A DNA stretch of 64,000 nucleotides from Aureimonas endophytica (GCF_014642635.1 NZ_BMIQ01000008.1:1-64000), one strand, 5' to 3'; shown: positions 1 to 9,037, counted from the first letter of the stretch. A program made the numbers and translations. The notes: generated by a model not told the origin, from the sequence alone.

Positions 1-75
1 GCCCGTGCCGTCCGGCTTCACCCGGATCTTCACGTTGTAGTCAACAACCCGCTTCACACAGACAAGGATCTTCAT
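1..75 (-). CDS. etfB: Electron transfer flavoprotein beta subunit, N-terminal fragment
   Basis: Only the first 25 codons lie in the window; the gene continues past the left edge. The translation starts MKILVCVKRVVDYNVKIRV and continues KPDGTG, the highly conserved N terminus of EtfB, which pairs with EtfA to carry electrons from acyl-CoA and other flavin dehydrogenases to ETF-ubiquinone oxidoreductase. The ATG is the reverse complement of 73-75, with a GGTGAG-like ribosome site just upstream. The identification rests on this short but distinctive stretch. Confidence 0.85.
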   Translation of the reverse strand, partial: MKILVCVKRVVDYNVKIRVKPDGTG

Positions 76-494
76 AGAGCACTCACCGATCATCTTGGGC
101 GGGCGACGGCGCAGCCGCGGCTGGTCTCTGCCGCTTATCACCGCCTCCGGAAGGAGGCAAACGAACCGCATCGCCGGACAAGGGCCCCGCCTCCGCCCCT
201 TCGGCCGCAGCGAGGCTAAGGTTCCGTCGCACCGCGTCCGATCCGTCCGCGACGGCAAGGAAGCATGGTGAAAGGTCCCCCGTCATCCTCTTTGCGACGG
301 CGGCGAGGCTCGTCGCGCCGTCGAGGGCGGGGACACGCCCAAGGATGCCAAGTGCCGGCCGACCGGCCGCATCCCCGTGCCGCTGTCCGCTTTGCGCCAT
401 CGGCTGGCGCAGGCACGGTTGGCCTTCGGCGCGGGGATGCTTAAGCCTTGACGGCGCGGCCATATCGCGTCGCGCGCCCTTGAAGCGAAGCCCC
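76..494. other. Intergenic region between etfB and betC
   Basis: About 420 bases lie between divergent genes. Open frames are present here, but they are arginine/proline/alanine-rich frames of GC-rich DNA with no recognisable protein. The promoters of etfB and betC must lie here, but no clear -35/-10 pair or operator was seen. Confidence 0.5.
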
Positions 495-2006
495 ATGCGC
501 CGTCCGAACATCCTCGTCATCATGGTCGACCAGCTCAACGGGACGCTGTTCCCGGACGGGCCGGCCGATTTCCTGCACGCCCCGAACCTGAAGCGGCTCG
601 CCGCGCGCTCGGCCCGGTTCCGCGACACCTATACGGCGAGCCCGCTCTGCGCCCCGGCGCGCGCCGCCTTCATGAGCGGCCAGCTGCCATCCCGCACCGG
701 CGTCTACGACAATGCGGCGGAATTCGCCTCCGCCATTCCGACCTATGCGCATCACCTGCGCCGCGCCGGGTACCATACCGCTCTCTCCGGCAAGATGCAT
801 TTCGTCGGGCCGGACCAGCTGCACGGCTTCGAGGAGCGGCTGACGACCGATGTCTATCCCGCCGATTTCGGCTGGACGCCGGACTATGCCAAGCCCGGCG
901 AGCGGATCGACTGGTGGTATCACAATCTCGGCTCGGTCACCGGGGCAGGCGTCGCCGAGATCACCAACCAGCTGGAATTCGACGACGAGGTGGCGCATTT
1001 CGCTGCTGCCAAGCTCTATGACCTGTCGCGGCGGCAGGACGACCGGCCCTTCTGCCTCACCGTCTCCTTCACCCATCCGCACGATCCTTACGTCGCGCGC
1101 CGCCGGTTCTGGGATCTCTACGCGGATTGTCCCGCCCTCCAGCCGGAGATCGGCCGCATTCCCGACGAGGAGCAGGACCGGCATTCGCGGCGCCTCATGC
1201 GCGCCTGCAACGACCAGGACTACGACATCACGCCCGACATGGTCGCCCGGTCGCGCCGCGCCTATTTCGCCAATATCTCCTATATCGACGAGAAGGTCGG
1301 CGAGCTTCTCGCCATTCTCGAAGCCACCCGCATGGCCGAGAACACGATCGTGCTCTTCACCTCCGACCACGGCGACATGCTCGGCGAGCGCGGCCTCTGG
1401 TTCAAGATGAACTTCTTCGAGGGCTCGGCCCGCGTGCCGCTGATGATCGCGGCGCCCGGCCTCGCGCCCGGGCTGGTGACGGCGCCGGTCTCGACGCTCG
1501 ACATCCTGCCGACGCTGGCCTCGCTCGCCGGCATCGACCTTTCCGCCGTCGCGCCCTGGACGGACGGCCTGTCGCTTCTGCCGGTGGCGGAGGGCGCGGC
1601 GCGCGGTCCGGTGCCGATGGAATATGCGGCCGAGGGCTCGGAAGCGCCGATCGTGGCGCTGCGCGACGGACGCTTCAAGTACATCCGCTGCGACATCGAC
1701 CCGCCGCTCCTCTTCGACCTCGAGGCCGATCCGCACGAATTGCGCAATCTCGCGGACGAGCCGGAACATGCCGCCACGGCGGCACGGCTCGACGCGGCCT
1801 CGCGCAGGCGCTGGGATCTCGACGCCTTCGACAGAGCGGTGCGCGCCAGCCAGGCGATGCGCCACGTCACCTACGAGGCGCTGCGCAACGGCGCCTACTA
1901 CCCCTGGGACCACCAGCCGCTGCAAAAGGCCTCGGAGCGCTACATGCGCAACCACATGGACCTGAACATCCTGGAGGAGTCGCAGCGCTTCCCGCGCGGC
2001 GAATAG
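495..2006 (+). CDS. betC: Choline-sulfatase
   Basis: Hydrolyses choline-O-sulfate to choline and sulfate, supplying choline for glycine betaine synthesis or catabolism. 503 residues. The start NILVIMVDQ is the metal-binding strand of sulfatases. C52 in CAPAR is the cysteine expected to become formylglycine. SFTHPHDPY and TSDHGDMLGERG carry further active-site residues. The last ~60 residues (RWDLDAFDRAV to PWDHQPL) are the extra C-terminal segment typical of choline-sulfatases, which argues against a generic sulfatase. An in-frame ATG at 345 would add 50 residues that do not look like a sulfatase, so 495 is preferred. No betA, betB or betI neighbour is present. The gene is convergent with the Fur-family gene. 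Confidence 0.9.
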   Translation: MRRPNILVIMVDQLNGTLFPDGPADFLHAPNLKRLAARSARFRDTYTASPLCAPARAAFMSGQLPSRTGVYDNAAEFASAIPTYAHHLRRAGYHTALSGKMHFVGPDQLHGFEERLTTDVYPADFGWTPDYAKPGERIDWWYHNLGSVTGAGVAEITNQLEFDDEVAHFAAAKLYDLSRRQDDRPFCLTVSFTHPHDPYVARRRFWDLYADCPALQPEIGRIPDEEQDRHSRRLMRACNDQDYDITPDMVARSRRAYFANISYIDEKVGELLAILEATRMAENTIVLFTSDHGDMLGERGLWFKMNFFEGSARVPLMIAAPGLAPGLVTAPVSTLDILPTLASLAGIDLSAVAPWTDGLSLLPVAEGAARGPVPMEYAAEGSEAPIVALRDGRFKYIRCDIDPPLLFDLEADPHELRNLADEPEHAATAARLDAASRRRWDLDAFDRAVRASQAMRHVTYEALRNGAYYPWDHQPLQKASERYMRNHMDLNILEESQRFPRGE

Positions 2007-2009
2007 GCC

Positions 2010-2465
2010 TCAGTCGGCCCCGCCGGCGGCGGCGCACCGGGCGCAGACGCCCTTGATCTCCACCGTCGTCTTGGCGACGGCGAAGGCATTGTCGCGGGCC
2101 CAGCCGAAAAGGCGGGCACCGATCGCCTCGTCCGGGAATTCCGTCGCCGAGCCGCATTTCTCGCAGATGGCGAAGACGGTCGCCGTCGAGGCATGACAAT
2201 GCGGATGGACGCAGGCGACGAAGGCGTTGAGGCTTTCGAGGCGATGCACCAGCCCCGCCTCGACCAGCTTGTCGAGCGCCCGATAGACCTGGAGCGGCGC
2301 CCGCAGCCCCTCGCCGCGCAGCTCGTCGAGGATCGAATAGGCGCCGAGCGGCGCATTCGCCTTGTCGAGGACGGACAGCACGAGCTGCTGGTTGCGCGTC
2401 AGCCCCGCTCCCGCGCCGGCATGGGAATGGTGGTGGTGGTCGGAATGGGACGGAGCCGATGCCAT
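2010..2465 (-). CDS. zur: Fur-family metalloregulator, probably the zinc regulator Zur
   Basis: 151-residue DNA-binding repressor of the Fur superfamily. It has an N-terminal winged helix (residues ~22-80) and a C-terminal dimerisation domain with two CxxC pairs (C101/C104 and C141/C144) that hold structural zinc. HPHCH at 88-92 adds metal ligands. The N terminus is histidine-rich (HSDHHHHSH, residues 7-15), common in alphaproteobacterial Zur proteins. ATG at 2465 is chosen because the domain starts soon after it. An alternative ATG at 2516 overlaps the urtE stop (ATGA), so the gene may be translationally coupled to the urea transporter operon. Zur rather than Fur or Mur is inferred from the CxxC pairs and His tail. 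Confidence 0.75.
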   Translation of the reverse strand: MASAPSHSDHHHHSHAGAGAGLTRNQQLVLSVLDKANAPLGAYSILDELRGEGLRAPLQVYRALDKLVEAGLVHRLESLNAFVACVHPHCHASTATVFAICEKCGSATEFPDEAIGARLFGWARDNAFAVAKTTVEIKGVCARCAAAGGAD

Positions 2466-2515
2466 GGGCGATAGATGGCATTTCGGCCGGGCCCGCGCAA
2501 ACCCTTCGCCGCGCA

Positions 2516-3211
2516 TCAGACCGTCAGATGCCGGCGGACCTCCGGCCGGTCGAGATCCTCGGCGCCGCCGGCGAAGACCACCTCGCCCCGATCCAGGATA
2601 TAGACGCGATCTGCGAGCTCGCGGCAAAAGTCGAGATATTGCTCGACGAGCAGGATCGCGAGCCCGGCCTCGTCCTTCAGATAGCGGATCGCCCGGCCGA
2701 TATCCTTGATGATCGAGGGCTGGATGCCCTCCGTCGGCTCGTCCAGCACCAGAAGGCGGGGCCGGGTGACGAGCGCCCGCCCGATGGCGAGCTGCTGCTG
2801 CTGGCCGCCGGACAGATCGCCGCCGCGCCGGCCAAGCATCGACTTCAGCACCGGGAAGAGTTCGAAGACATGCGGCGGAATCGTCTTCTCGGCGCGCTTC
2901 AGCGGCGCGAAGCCGGTCTGGAGATTCTCTTTCACGGTGAGAAGCGGAAAGATCTCGCGCCCCTGCGGCACGAAGCCGATGCCACGCCGAGCCCGCGCAT
3001 AGGGCGCCTCGCGCCCGAGCACCTCGCCGCTCAAGGCGATCGAGCCGCCGCGGATCGGCTGCTGGCCGACGACGGCGCGCATCAGGCTCGTCTTGCCGGT
3101 GCCGTTGCGGCCGAGGACGCAGGTGATCTCCCCGGCCTTCGCCTCCAGCGACACGCCGCGCAGGGCCTGGGCGGCGCCGTAGAAGAGATCGACATTGGAG
3201 ACGGTCAGCAT
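2516..3211 (-). CDS. urtE: Urea ABC transporter ATP-binding protein UrtE
   Basis: One of the two cytoplasmic ATPases that power urea uptake by the UrtABCDE importer. 231 residues. It has Walker A GRNGTGKT (34-41), the signature LSGGQ (133-137) and a Walker B LLVLDEPTEGIQPSII; the EGIQPSII wording is typical of UrtE and of LivF-type ATPases. It is the last transporter gene of the leftward urt operon. A 175-residue hypothetical gene separates it from urtD, which is unusual. Downstream, its stop overlaps a possible start of the Fur/Zur gene. Confidence 0.93.
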   Translation of the reverse strand: MLTVSNVDLFYGAAQALRGVSLEAKAGEITCVLGRNGTGKTSLMRAVVGQQPIRGGSIALSGEVLGREAPYARARRGIGFVPQGREIFPLLTVKENLQTGFAPLKRAEKTIPPHVFELFPVLKSMLGRRGGDLSGGQQQQLAIGRALVTRPRLLVLDEPTEGIQPSIIKDIGRAIRYLKDEAGLAILLVEQYLDFCRELADRVYILDRGEVVFAGGAEDLDRPEVRRHLTV

Positions 3212-3221
3212 CGGCTCTCCT

Positions 3222-3749
3222 TCAACGGGGCTCTTGGCTCGTTCGGTCGGGCAGAAGCGCGCGCTCCATGCGGCGCAGCACCCTCGCCTGCGGCTCGGTT
3301 CGGACGAGCGACGCCGCCATGTCGACCAGTTGGGCGCGTTCGGACGGGTCGAGGCACTGCCGGAAAAGCGGCATCAGGCGGCGGAACACCGGGTCCACAC
3401 CGCCCGCCTCGCGATTCGCCCAGTGGGCGAAGGCGAGAACTTCGTCCGGCCGTTCCTCGCCGGTGACGTCCCGAAGCCAGCGTTTGATCGTAGCCGCGTC
3501 GTCGGGGGTCATCGGCTGTCCGGCCTCGACGAACGCGACCAGCATCACACCCGCGCCAAGGCGTGGATCGTCGATGCCGGCCAGCGTCGCCGCCTCGACC
3601 TTCCGGCGGAATCGACCGCGCCGGAGACGGCCGCGCAGGCGCAACGCCGCCTCGCCGATGTCCGACGCGAGAAGGCCGACCGCCCGCATCCGCCAGTACC
3701 AGACGGCCACTCCGCCGAGGATGCCGATCAGAATGGCCAGGATATGCAT
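3222..3749 (-). CDS. Hypothetical membrane-anchored protein inside the urt operon
   Basis: 175 residues. It begins with one transmembrane segment (HILAILIGILGGVAVWYW), then a very basic stretch (RLRGRLRRGRFRRK) and a mostly helical acidic/arginine-rich domain resembling TerB-like or DnaJ-associated helical bundles; that resemblance is only an impression. The gene lies between urtD and urtE, 10 bases ahead of urtE, so it is co-transcribed with the urea transporter. A GTG at 3845 overlaps the urtD stop and would add 32 residues ahead of the membrane segment. ATG at 3749 is preferred because it puts the hydrophobic segment at the N terminus. Function unknown. Confidence 0.7.
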   Translation of the reverse strand: MHILAILIGILGGVAVWYWRMRAVGLLASDIGEAALRLRGRLRRGRFRRKVEAATLAGIDDPRLGAGVMLVAFVEAGQPMTPDDAATIKRWLRDVTGEERPDEVLAFAHWANREAGGVDPVFRRLMPLFRQCLDPSERAQLVDMAASLVRTEPQARVLRRMERALLPDRTSQEPR

Positions 3750-3841
3750 CGGGATTCGTGCCTCGCGCCTCCGAAACCGGAGATTGCACGAGGATAGAGC
3801 CGATATTTCATTGGCTGGCAACGGATCTTGCATCGGCTCTG

Positions 3842-4723
3842 TCACCGCCCGAGATAGACTTCGACGACCTTCGGATCGGCGCTGACGGCGTCGAGCGGTC
3901 CTTCGGCGAGAACGGCGCCCTCATGGAGGCAGGTGACCTTCACGCCGAGCTCACGCACGAAATGCATGTCGTGCTCGACGACGACGACCGAGCGCGTCCG
4001 GGCGATGTCGCGCAGGAGCCGCGCGGTTTCTTCCGTCTCGGCATCCGTCATGCCGGCGACCGGCTCGTCGACGAGAAGGAGTTGCGGATCCTGCGCCAGC
4101 AGCATGCCGATTTCCAGCCATTGCTTCTGGCCATGGCTGAGATCGGCGGCGGCACTTGCGCGTTTGGGGCCGAGCCGGGTCAGTTCCAGGATCTCGCCGA
4201 GCCGCGCCCGGTCCGCCGCGCTTTCGCGATGAAGCAGCGTGGCGAAGACGCCGCGCCGCCCGGCCAGCGCCAGGCGCAGATTGTCCTCGACGCTGTGATT
4301 CTCGAAGACGGTCGGCTTCTGGAACTTGCGGCCGATGCCCATGGCGGCGATCTCGGCCTCGTCATGGCGGGTGAGATCCGTCTCGCCGTCGAAGAAGATC
4401 TCGCCGGCATCGGGCCGGGTCTTGCCGGTGATGATGTCCATCATCGTCGTCTTGCCGGCGCCGTTCGGGCCGATGATCGCCCGCATCTCGCCCTTGGCGA
4501 GCACGAGGCTGAGGCCGTTGATCGCCTTGAAGCCGTCGAAGCTCTTCGAGACGGCGTTGAGATACAGCAGCGTGTCGCGGCGGGGCGCGGTGGCGCCGGC
4601 CCGCGCCGCCTCGCGTTCGGCGAGCAGCGTCGCATAGGGATGCGGCGAGACGCGCGGCCGCGCCAGGCTCTCGTCGGCACCCGTCACGGGCACCGGGTTG
4701 AAGGGGTCCCGCATCGCCGTCAC
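3842..4723 (-). CDS. urtD: Urea ABC transporter ATP-binding protein UrtD
   Basis: Second ATPase of the urea importer. 293 residues, with Walker A GPNGAGKT (85-92), signature LSHGQKQWLEIGMLL and Walker B LLLVDEPVAGM. LSHGQ with KQWLEIGM is the form seen in UrtD and the LivG branch. About 50 residues before the ATPase core are longer than usual. Its start overlaps the urtC stop by 4 bases (ATGA), so the two are translationally coupled. Confidence 0.94.
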   Translation of the reverse strand: MTAMRDPFNPVPVTGADESLARPRVSPHPYATLLAEREAARAGATAPRRDTLLYLNAVSKSFDGFKAINGLSLVLAKGEMRAIIGPNGAGKTTMMDIITGKTRPDAGEIFFDGETDLTRHDEAEIAAMGIGRKFQKPTVFENHSVEDNLRLALAGRRGVFATLLHRESAADRARLGEILELTRLGPKRASAAADLSHGQKQWLEIGMLLAQDPQLLLVDEPVAGMTDAETEETARLLRDIARTRSVVVVEHDMHFVRELGVKVTCLHEGAVLAEGPLDAVSADPKVVEVYLGR

Positions 4724-5880
4724 TCCGCCGGGCTGCCGAGCGTCGCCGGCCCGGCCGGGCCGATGCCCTTTTCCGCCGCGCGCGAGCGGCGCCGGTCGCG
4801 CAGCGCCTGCCAGCCACCGTCCAGCGTGCCGACGATGCCCTTCGGCAGGAACAGGGTCGTCAGGATGAACAGCGCGCCGAGGACGAAGAGCCAGTATTCC
4901 GGCGCGGCGGCGGTGAAGAAGCTCTTGCCGGAATTGACCACCAGCGCCCCGAGGATCGGGCCGAGCAGCGTGCCGCGCCCGCCGACTGCCGTCCAGACCA
5001 CGATCTCGATCGAATTGACCGGCGCGAACTCCCCGGGATTGATGATGCCGACCTGCGGCACGTAGAGCGCCCCCGCGAGGCCCGCCATCATGGCCGAGAG
5101 GGTGAAGGCGAAGAGCTTCACATGTTCCGCGCGCCAGCCGAGGAAGCGCGTGCGGCTTTCGGCGTCGCGCACCGCGACCATCAGCTTGCCGAGCTTGGAG
5201 CGCGTCACCGCGCCCGCGACGAGCGTGCCGAGGGCGAGCGCGGCGCAGCTCGCGACGAAGAGGCCGAGACGGGTCGAGCCGGCGGCGATCGGCTGGCCGA
5301 GAATGTCCTTGAAGTCGGTGAGGCCGTTATTGCCGCCGAAGCCCATGTCGTTCTGGAAGAAGGCGAGCAGGAGCGCGTAGGTCATGGCCTGCGTGATGAT
5401 CGAGAGATAGACGCCGGTGACGCGGCTGCGGAAGGCGAAATAGCCGAAGACGAAGGCCAGCAGCCCGGGCACGAGGAGCACCATCGACGCGGCGAACCAG
5501 AAATGGTCGAAGCCCTGCCAGAACCAGGGCAGTTCCTTCCAGTTCAGGAACACCATGAAGTCCGGCAGGACCGGATTGGCATAAACGCCGCGCGGGCCGA
5601 TCTGACGCATCAGATACATGCCCATCGCATAGCCGCCGAGCGCGAAGAAGGCGCCATGGCCGAGGCTGAGGATGCCGACATAGCCCCAGACGAGATCGAG
5701 GCTGAGGGCAAGCAGCGCATAGGTGAGGTACTTGCCGAGCAGCGGCACGGCATAGTCGGGAATGTGCAGCGGATGGTCGGGATCGAGGCCCGCATTGGCG
5801 AGGGGCACGAGCACCGCCGCGACGACGAGCGCCGCGACGACCCACCAGACCCGCGCGCCGAGGAACTTGGCGAGGATCAT
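4720..5880 (-). CDS. urtC: Urea ABC transporter permease UrtC
   Basis: Inner-membrane permease of the urea importer, LivM/BPD_transp_2 family. 386 residues with about ten hydrophobic segments, starting with VWWVVAALVVAAVLVPLAN. GYVGILSLGHGAFFALGGYAMGMYLM and the VWTAVGGRGTLLGPILGALVV block are diagnostic of the LivM/UrtC type. The start overlaps the urtB stop (ATGA). Confidence 0.94.
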   Translation of the reverse strand: MILAKFLGARVWWVVAALVVAAVLVPLANAGLDPDHPLHIPDYAVPLLGKYLTYALLALSLDLVWGYVGILSLGHGAFFALGGYAMGMYLMRQIGPRGVYANPVLPDFMVFLNWKELPWFWQGFDHFWFAASMVLLVPGLLAFVFGYFAFRSRVTGVYLSIITQAMTYALLLAFFQNDMGFGGNNGLTDFKDILGQPIAAGSTRLGLFVASCAALALGTLVAGAVTRSKLGKLMVAVRDAESRTRFLGWRAEHVKLFAFTLSAMMAGLAGALYVPQVGIINPGEFAPVNSIEIVVWTAVGGRGTLLGPILGALVVNSGKSFFTAAAPEYWLFVLGALFILTTLFLPKGIVGTLDGGWQALRDRRRSRAAEKGIGPAGPATLGSPAE

Positions 5881-7505
5881 GCGTCCACGAACCTTCCCTT
5901 CTGAGCGAAGAGGCCGCGCGGCCGCTTCTGGATGAACAGGATGATGAGGACGAGGACGACGATCTTGCCGAGAACGGCGCCGGCGAAGGGCTCCAGGACC
6001 TTGTTCAGGATGCCGAGGCTCATCGCGCCGACCAGCGTGCCCCAGAGATTGCCGACCCCGCCGAAGACGACGACCATGAAACTGTCGATGATGTAGCCCT
6101 GGCCGAGATCCGGCGAGACATTGTCGATCTGGCTGAGCGCCACGCCGGCGACGCCGGCGATCCCCGAGCCCAGGGCGAAGGTCATCGCGTCGATCCAGGG
6201 CGTGCGGATGCCCATGGCGGAGGCCATGCGCCGGTTCTGCGTCACGGCCCGCATCTTGAGGCCGAGCGAGGTGCGGTTCAGCGCGAAGAGCAGCGCGGTG
6301 AAGACGGCGAGCGCGAAGAGGATGATCCAGAGCCGGTTCCAGGTCACCGACATGAGGCCGAGATCGAAGGCGCCGGACATCCAGGACGGATTGCCGACCT
6401 CTCGGTTCGTCGGCCCGAACAGCGTGCGCACGCCCTGCTGGAGGATCAGGGAGACGCCATAGGTGGCGAGCAGCGTTTCGAGCGGGCGGCCGTAGAGGAA
6501 GCGGATCAGGCCGCGCTCGATGACGAGGCCCGCGAAACCCGCGACGAGAAAGGCGAGCGGCAGCGCGATGGCGAGCGACCAGTCGAACAGCCAGGGCGCA
6601 TGGGCACGGATCGCCTCCTGCACCATGAAGGTCGTATAGGCGCCGAGCATCACCATCTCGCCATGCGCCATGTTGATGACGCCCATCACGCCGAAGGTGA
6701 TGGCGAGGCCGATCGCGGCGAGGAGCAGCACGGAGCCGAGCGACAGTCCGTACCAGACGTTCTGCGCATAGGACCAGAAGCGCAGCACCTGTTCAATCGA
6801 GGCGGCCGCCGCCTTGGCCGCGCCGGCGAGCGCCGCGTCGGGCGCCGAGGCCGACGGGCCGAGCGCGGCGAGCGCCGCCCGGTCGCCGCGCGCCGCGACG
6901 AGCTTCACCGCCTCCAGCTTCTCGGCCACCGGCCGATCGGACTTCAGGATCGCGGCGGCGCGCGCCTCGCTAAGGCGCGACCGGATGGCGGGGTCCGTTT
7001 CCTTGGCGAGAGCGGCGTCGAGGAATTCGATCTGGTCCGGGGTCGCGCTGGAAAAGAGCCCGGTCGCGGCATCCAGCCGCTTCTTCGGATCGGGCGAGCC
7101 GAGCGTCAGGCCGCCGAGCGCGTCCGTCACGGTCTTGCGGATGGAATTCTTGATCTTGACCTTCTCCAGCGCGCCCTTCGCCTCCTGGCCGACCGGCTCG
7201 GCGGTGAGCGGATCGAAGGTCTGGAGCGTCGCCCCGCCGCCGCGCGCGATCAGCACGGCCTGATCGGACTTGCGATAATAGAGTTCGCCGTCGGCCAGGG
7301 CCCGCAAGGCATTCGCGACCGCCGGCTCGCCGGTCGCGGCGAGCGCCCTCACCGTCGCCTCCGTCTCCTCGAAGCTCTTCTTGCCGGCGAAACCGGCGAC
7401 GAGGGCTTTGGGGTCGGGGGACTGGGCGAAAGCGGACGGGACGGCAAGCAGGGCGAGAAGGACAAGGAGGGCGGCCGCGAAGCGACGGAACCGGATTCTC
7501 GTCAT
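5877..7505 (-). CDS. urtB: Urea ABC transporter permease UrtB
   Basis: LivH-type permease partner of UrtC. 542 residues, about 240 longer than LivH. A signal peptide (FAAALLVLLALLAVPSAFA) is followed by a ~210-residue, alanine-rich helical periplasmic domain. The membrane domain begins near FWSYAQNVWYGLSLGSVLLLAAIGLAITFGVMG and carries the INMAHGEMVMLGAY motif of the family. The extra N-terminal domain is a known trait of UrtB; its role is unclear. A 221-base gap with a palindromic repeat separates it from urtA. Confidence 0.94.
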   Translation of the reverse strand: MTRIRFRRFAAALLVLLALLAVPSAFAQSPDPKALVAGFAGKKSFEETEATVRALAATGEPAVANALRALADGELYYRKSDQAVLIARGGGATLQTFDPLTAEPVGQEAKGALEKVKIKNSIRKTVTDALGGLTLGSPDPKKRLDAATGLFSSATPDQIEFLDAALAKETDPAIRSRLSEARAAAILKSDRPVAEKLEAVKLVAARGDRAALAALGPSASAPDAALAGAAKAAAASIEQVLRFWSYAQNVWYGLSLGSVLLLAAIGLAITFGVMGVINMAHGEMVMLGAYTTFMVQEAIRAHAPWLFDWSLAIALPLAFLVAGFAGLVIERGLIRFLYGRPLETLLATYGVSLILQQGVRTLFGPTNREVGNPSWMSGAFDLGLMSVTWNRLWIILFALAVFTALLFALNRTSLGLKMRAVTQNRRMASAMGIRTPWIDAMTFALGSGIAGVAGVALSQIDNVSPDLGQGYIIDSFMVVVFGGVGNLWGTLVGAMSLGILNKVLEPFAGAVLGKIVVLVLIILFIQKRPRGLFAQKGRFVDA

Positions 7506-7568
7506 CGGAAAGCTTTCGAAAAAGGCAGCAGCGCTCCCGAAAAGCGGGCGCCACCAGCGGAACTGCGT

Positions 7569-7691
7569 CCTTCTCCCGAGTCGGGAGAAGGTGCCGGCAG
7601 GCGGATGAGGGAGCCGTAGCGTGCCGACGGCGGCGCCCTACGCTTCCCTCACCCGACCCTTCGGGCCACCCTCTCCCGGCTCGGGAGAGGG
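7569..7691. repeat. REP-like palindromic element between urtA and urtB
   Basis: Three nested palindromes fill this gap. The first is a perfect 11-bp arm pair, CCTTCTCCCGA / TCGGGAGAAGG, at 7569-7591. The second is CCCGA / TCGGG near 7653-7666. The third is CCCTCTCCCG / CGGGAGAGGG at 7669-7691. The outer parts (TGAGGGAGCC near 7606 and CTTCCCTCA near 7643) also pair imperfectly, so the whole unit can fold as a long hairpin. This is the form of dispersed intergenic palindromes in alphaproteobacteria. Its site after a binding-protein gene suits processing or attenuation that keeps UrtA in excess over the permeases. Confidence 0.75.
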
Positions 7692-7726
7692 AGGGGCGCC
7701 TCGTTCGGCGCCGTTGCGACAAGGTG

Positions 7727-9037
7727 TCAGTTCGACGTTGCCGCCTTCTCGCCGGCGCCGCCGCACTTGCCGGTCTCGGTGTTGAAGTTGCCGCAGTTCA
7801 TGGGCTTGCGCCAATCGGCGATCAGCGGCTTCGATTCCGGCAGATAGTCCGACCACTCGTCGCCGAGGACGAGGCCGGGCGTCTCGTAGACGGTCTGGAA
7901 CTGGCCGTCTTCCTGGATCTCGCCGATCAGCACCGGCTTGGTGATGTGATGGTTGGCGCCCATCGAGGAATAGCCGCCGGAGAGATTGGGCACCGCGACG
8001 CCGACCATCGCGTCGATGACCTTATCGGGATCGGTGGTGCCGGCCTTCTCGACCGCCTTCACCCACATGTTGAAGCCGATGTAATGGGCCTCCATCGGGT
8101 CGTTGGTCACGCGCTTGTCGTTCTTGATGAAGGCGTGCCACTTCTCGATGAAGTCCTTGTTCTCGGGCGTGTCGACCGACTCGAAATAGTTCCAGGCCGC
8201 GAGATGGCCGACGAGCGGCTTCGTGTCGATGCCGGCCAGTTCCTCCTCGCCGACCGAGAAGGCCATGACGGGAGTGTTCTCGGCCGAGATGCCCTGATTG
8301 GCGAGTTCCTTGTAGAAGGGCACGTTGGCATCGCCGTTAACGGTCGAGACCACGGCGGTCTTCTTGCCGGAGGCGCCGAATTCCTTGATCGCCGAAACCT
8401 CGGTCTGCCAGTCGGAGAAGCCGAAGGGCGTGTAGTTCACCTTGATGTCCTCGGCGGCGACGCCCTTGGACTTCAGATAGGCTTCGAGGATCTTGTTGGT
8501 GGTGCGCGGATAGACGTAGTCGGTGCCTTCCAGCACCCAGCGCTGCACGCCTTCGCCCATCAGATAGTCGACGGCGGGAATCGCCTGCTGGTTCGGCGCG
8601 GCGCCGGTATAGAAGACGTTGCGCTCCGACTCCTCGCCCTCGTACTGGACGGGATAGAAGAGGATCGAGTTCAGCTCCTTGAAGACCGGCAGCACGGACT
8701 TGCGCGACACGCTCGTCCAGCAGCCGAACACGGCCGCCACCTTGTCCTGCGCGATCAGGCCACGCGCCTTCTCGGCGAAGAGCGGCCAGTCGGAGGCCGG
8801 ATCGACGACGACCGGCTCCAGCTTCTTGCCGAGCAGACCGCCCTTCTTGTTCTGCTCGTCGATGAGCATCAGCATGGCGTCCTTCAGGGTCGTCTCCGAG
8901 ATCGCCATCGTGCCGGACAGCGAGTGGAGAATGCCGACCTTGATCGTCTCGCCATCCTGCGCGGCGGCGGCTCCCAGCGAGCCGGCCAGCATCGCCGCGC
9001 CGAGCGCGGCGCTCATCCAGGTCTTCATCGTCCTCAT
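7727..9037 (-). CDS. urtA: Urea ABC transporter substrate-binding protein UrtA
   Basis: Periplasmic urea receptor and first gene of the operon. 436 residues. A signal peptide (TWMSAALGAAMLAGSLGAAAA) precedes the mature protein, which begins DGETIKVGILHSLSGTMAISE, the UrtA/AmiC-type opening. Family-typical blocks include FGCWTSVSRKSVLPV, LFYPVQYEGEESE and the C-terminal PMNCGNFNTETGKC. Start choice: an ATG at 9037 has a strong GGAGGTGGGG upstream; ATG 9028 is three codons inside; an upstream ATG at 9082 lies before the ribosome site and is not used. A sigma-54 promoter lies about 50 bases upstream. Confidence 0.95.
   Translation of the reverse strand: MRTMKTWMSAALGAAMLAGSLGAAAAQDGETIKVGILHSLSGTMAISETTLKDAMLMLIDEQNKKGGLLGKKLEPVVVDPASDWPLFAEKARGLIAQDKVAAVFGCWTSVSRKSVLPVFKELNSILFYPVQYEGEESERNVFYTGAAPNQQAIPAVDYLMGEGVQRWVLEGTDYVYPRTTNKILEAYLKSKGVAAEDIKVNYTPFGFSDWQTEVSAIKEFGASGKKTAVVSTVNGDANVPFYKELANQGISAENTPVMAFSVGEEELAGIDTKPLVGHLAAWNYFESVDTPENKDFIEKWHAFIKNDKRVTNDPMEAHYIGFNMWVKAVEKAGTTDPDKVIDAMVGVAVPNLSGGYSSMGANHHITKPVLIGEIQEDGQFQTVYETPGLVLGDEWSDYLPESKPLIADWRKPMNCGNFNTETGKCGGAGEKAATSN

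Noticed and set aside
441-1955. 504-residue open frame opposite betC
   Set aside because: It is the complement of the betC coding sequence, rich in arginine and valine with no domain; betC has clear sulfatase motifs.
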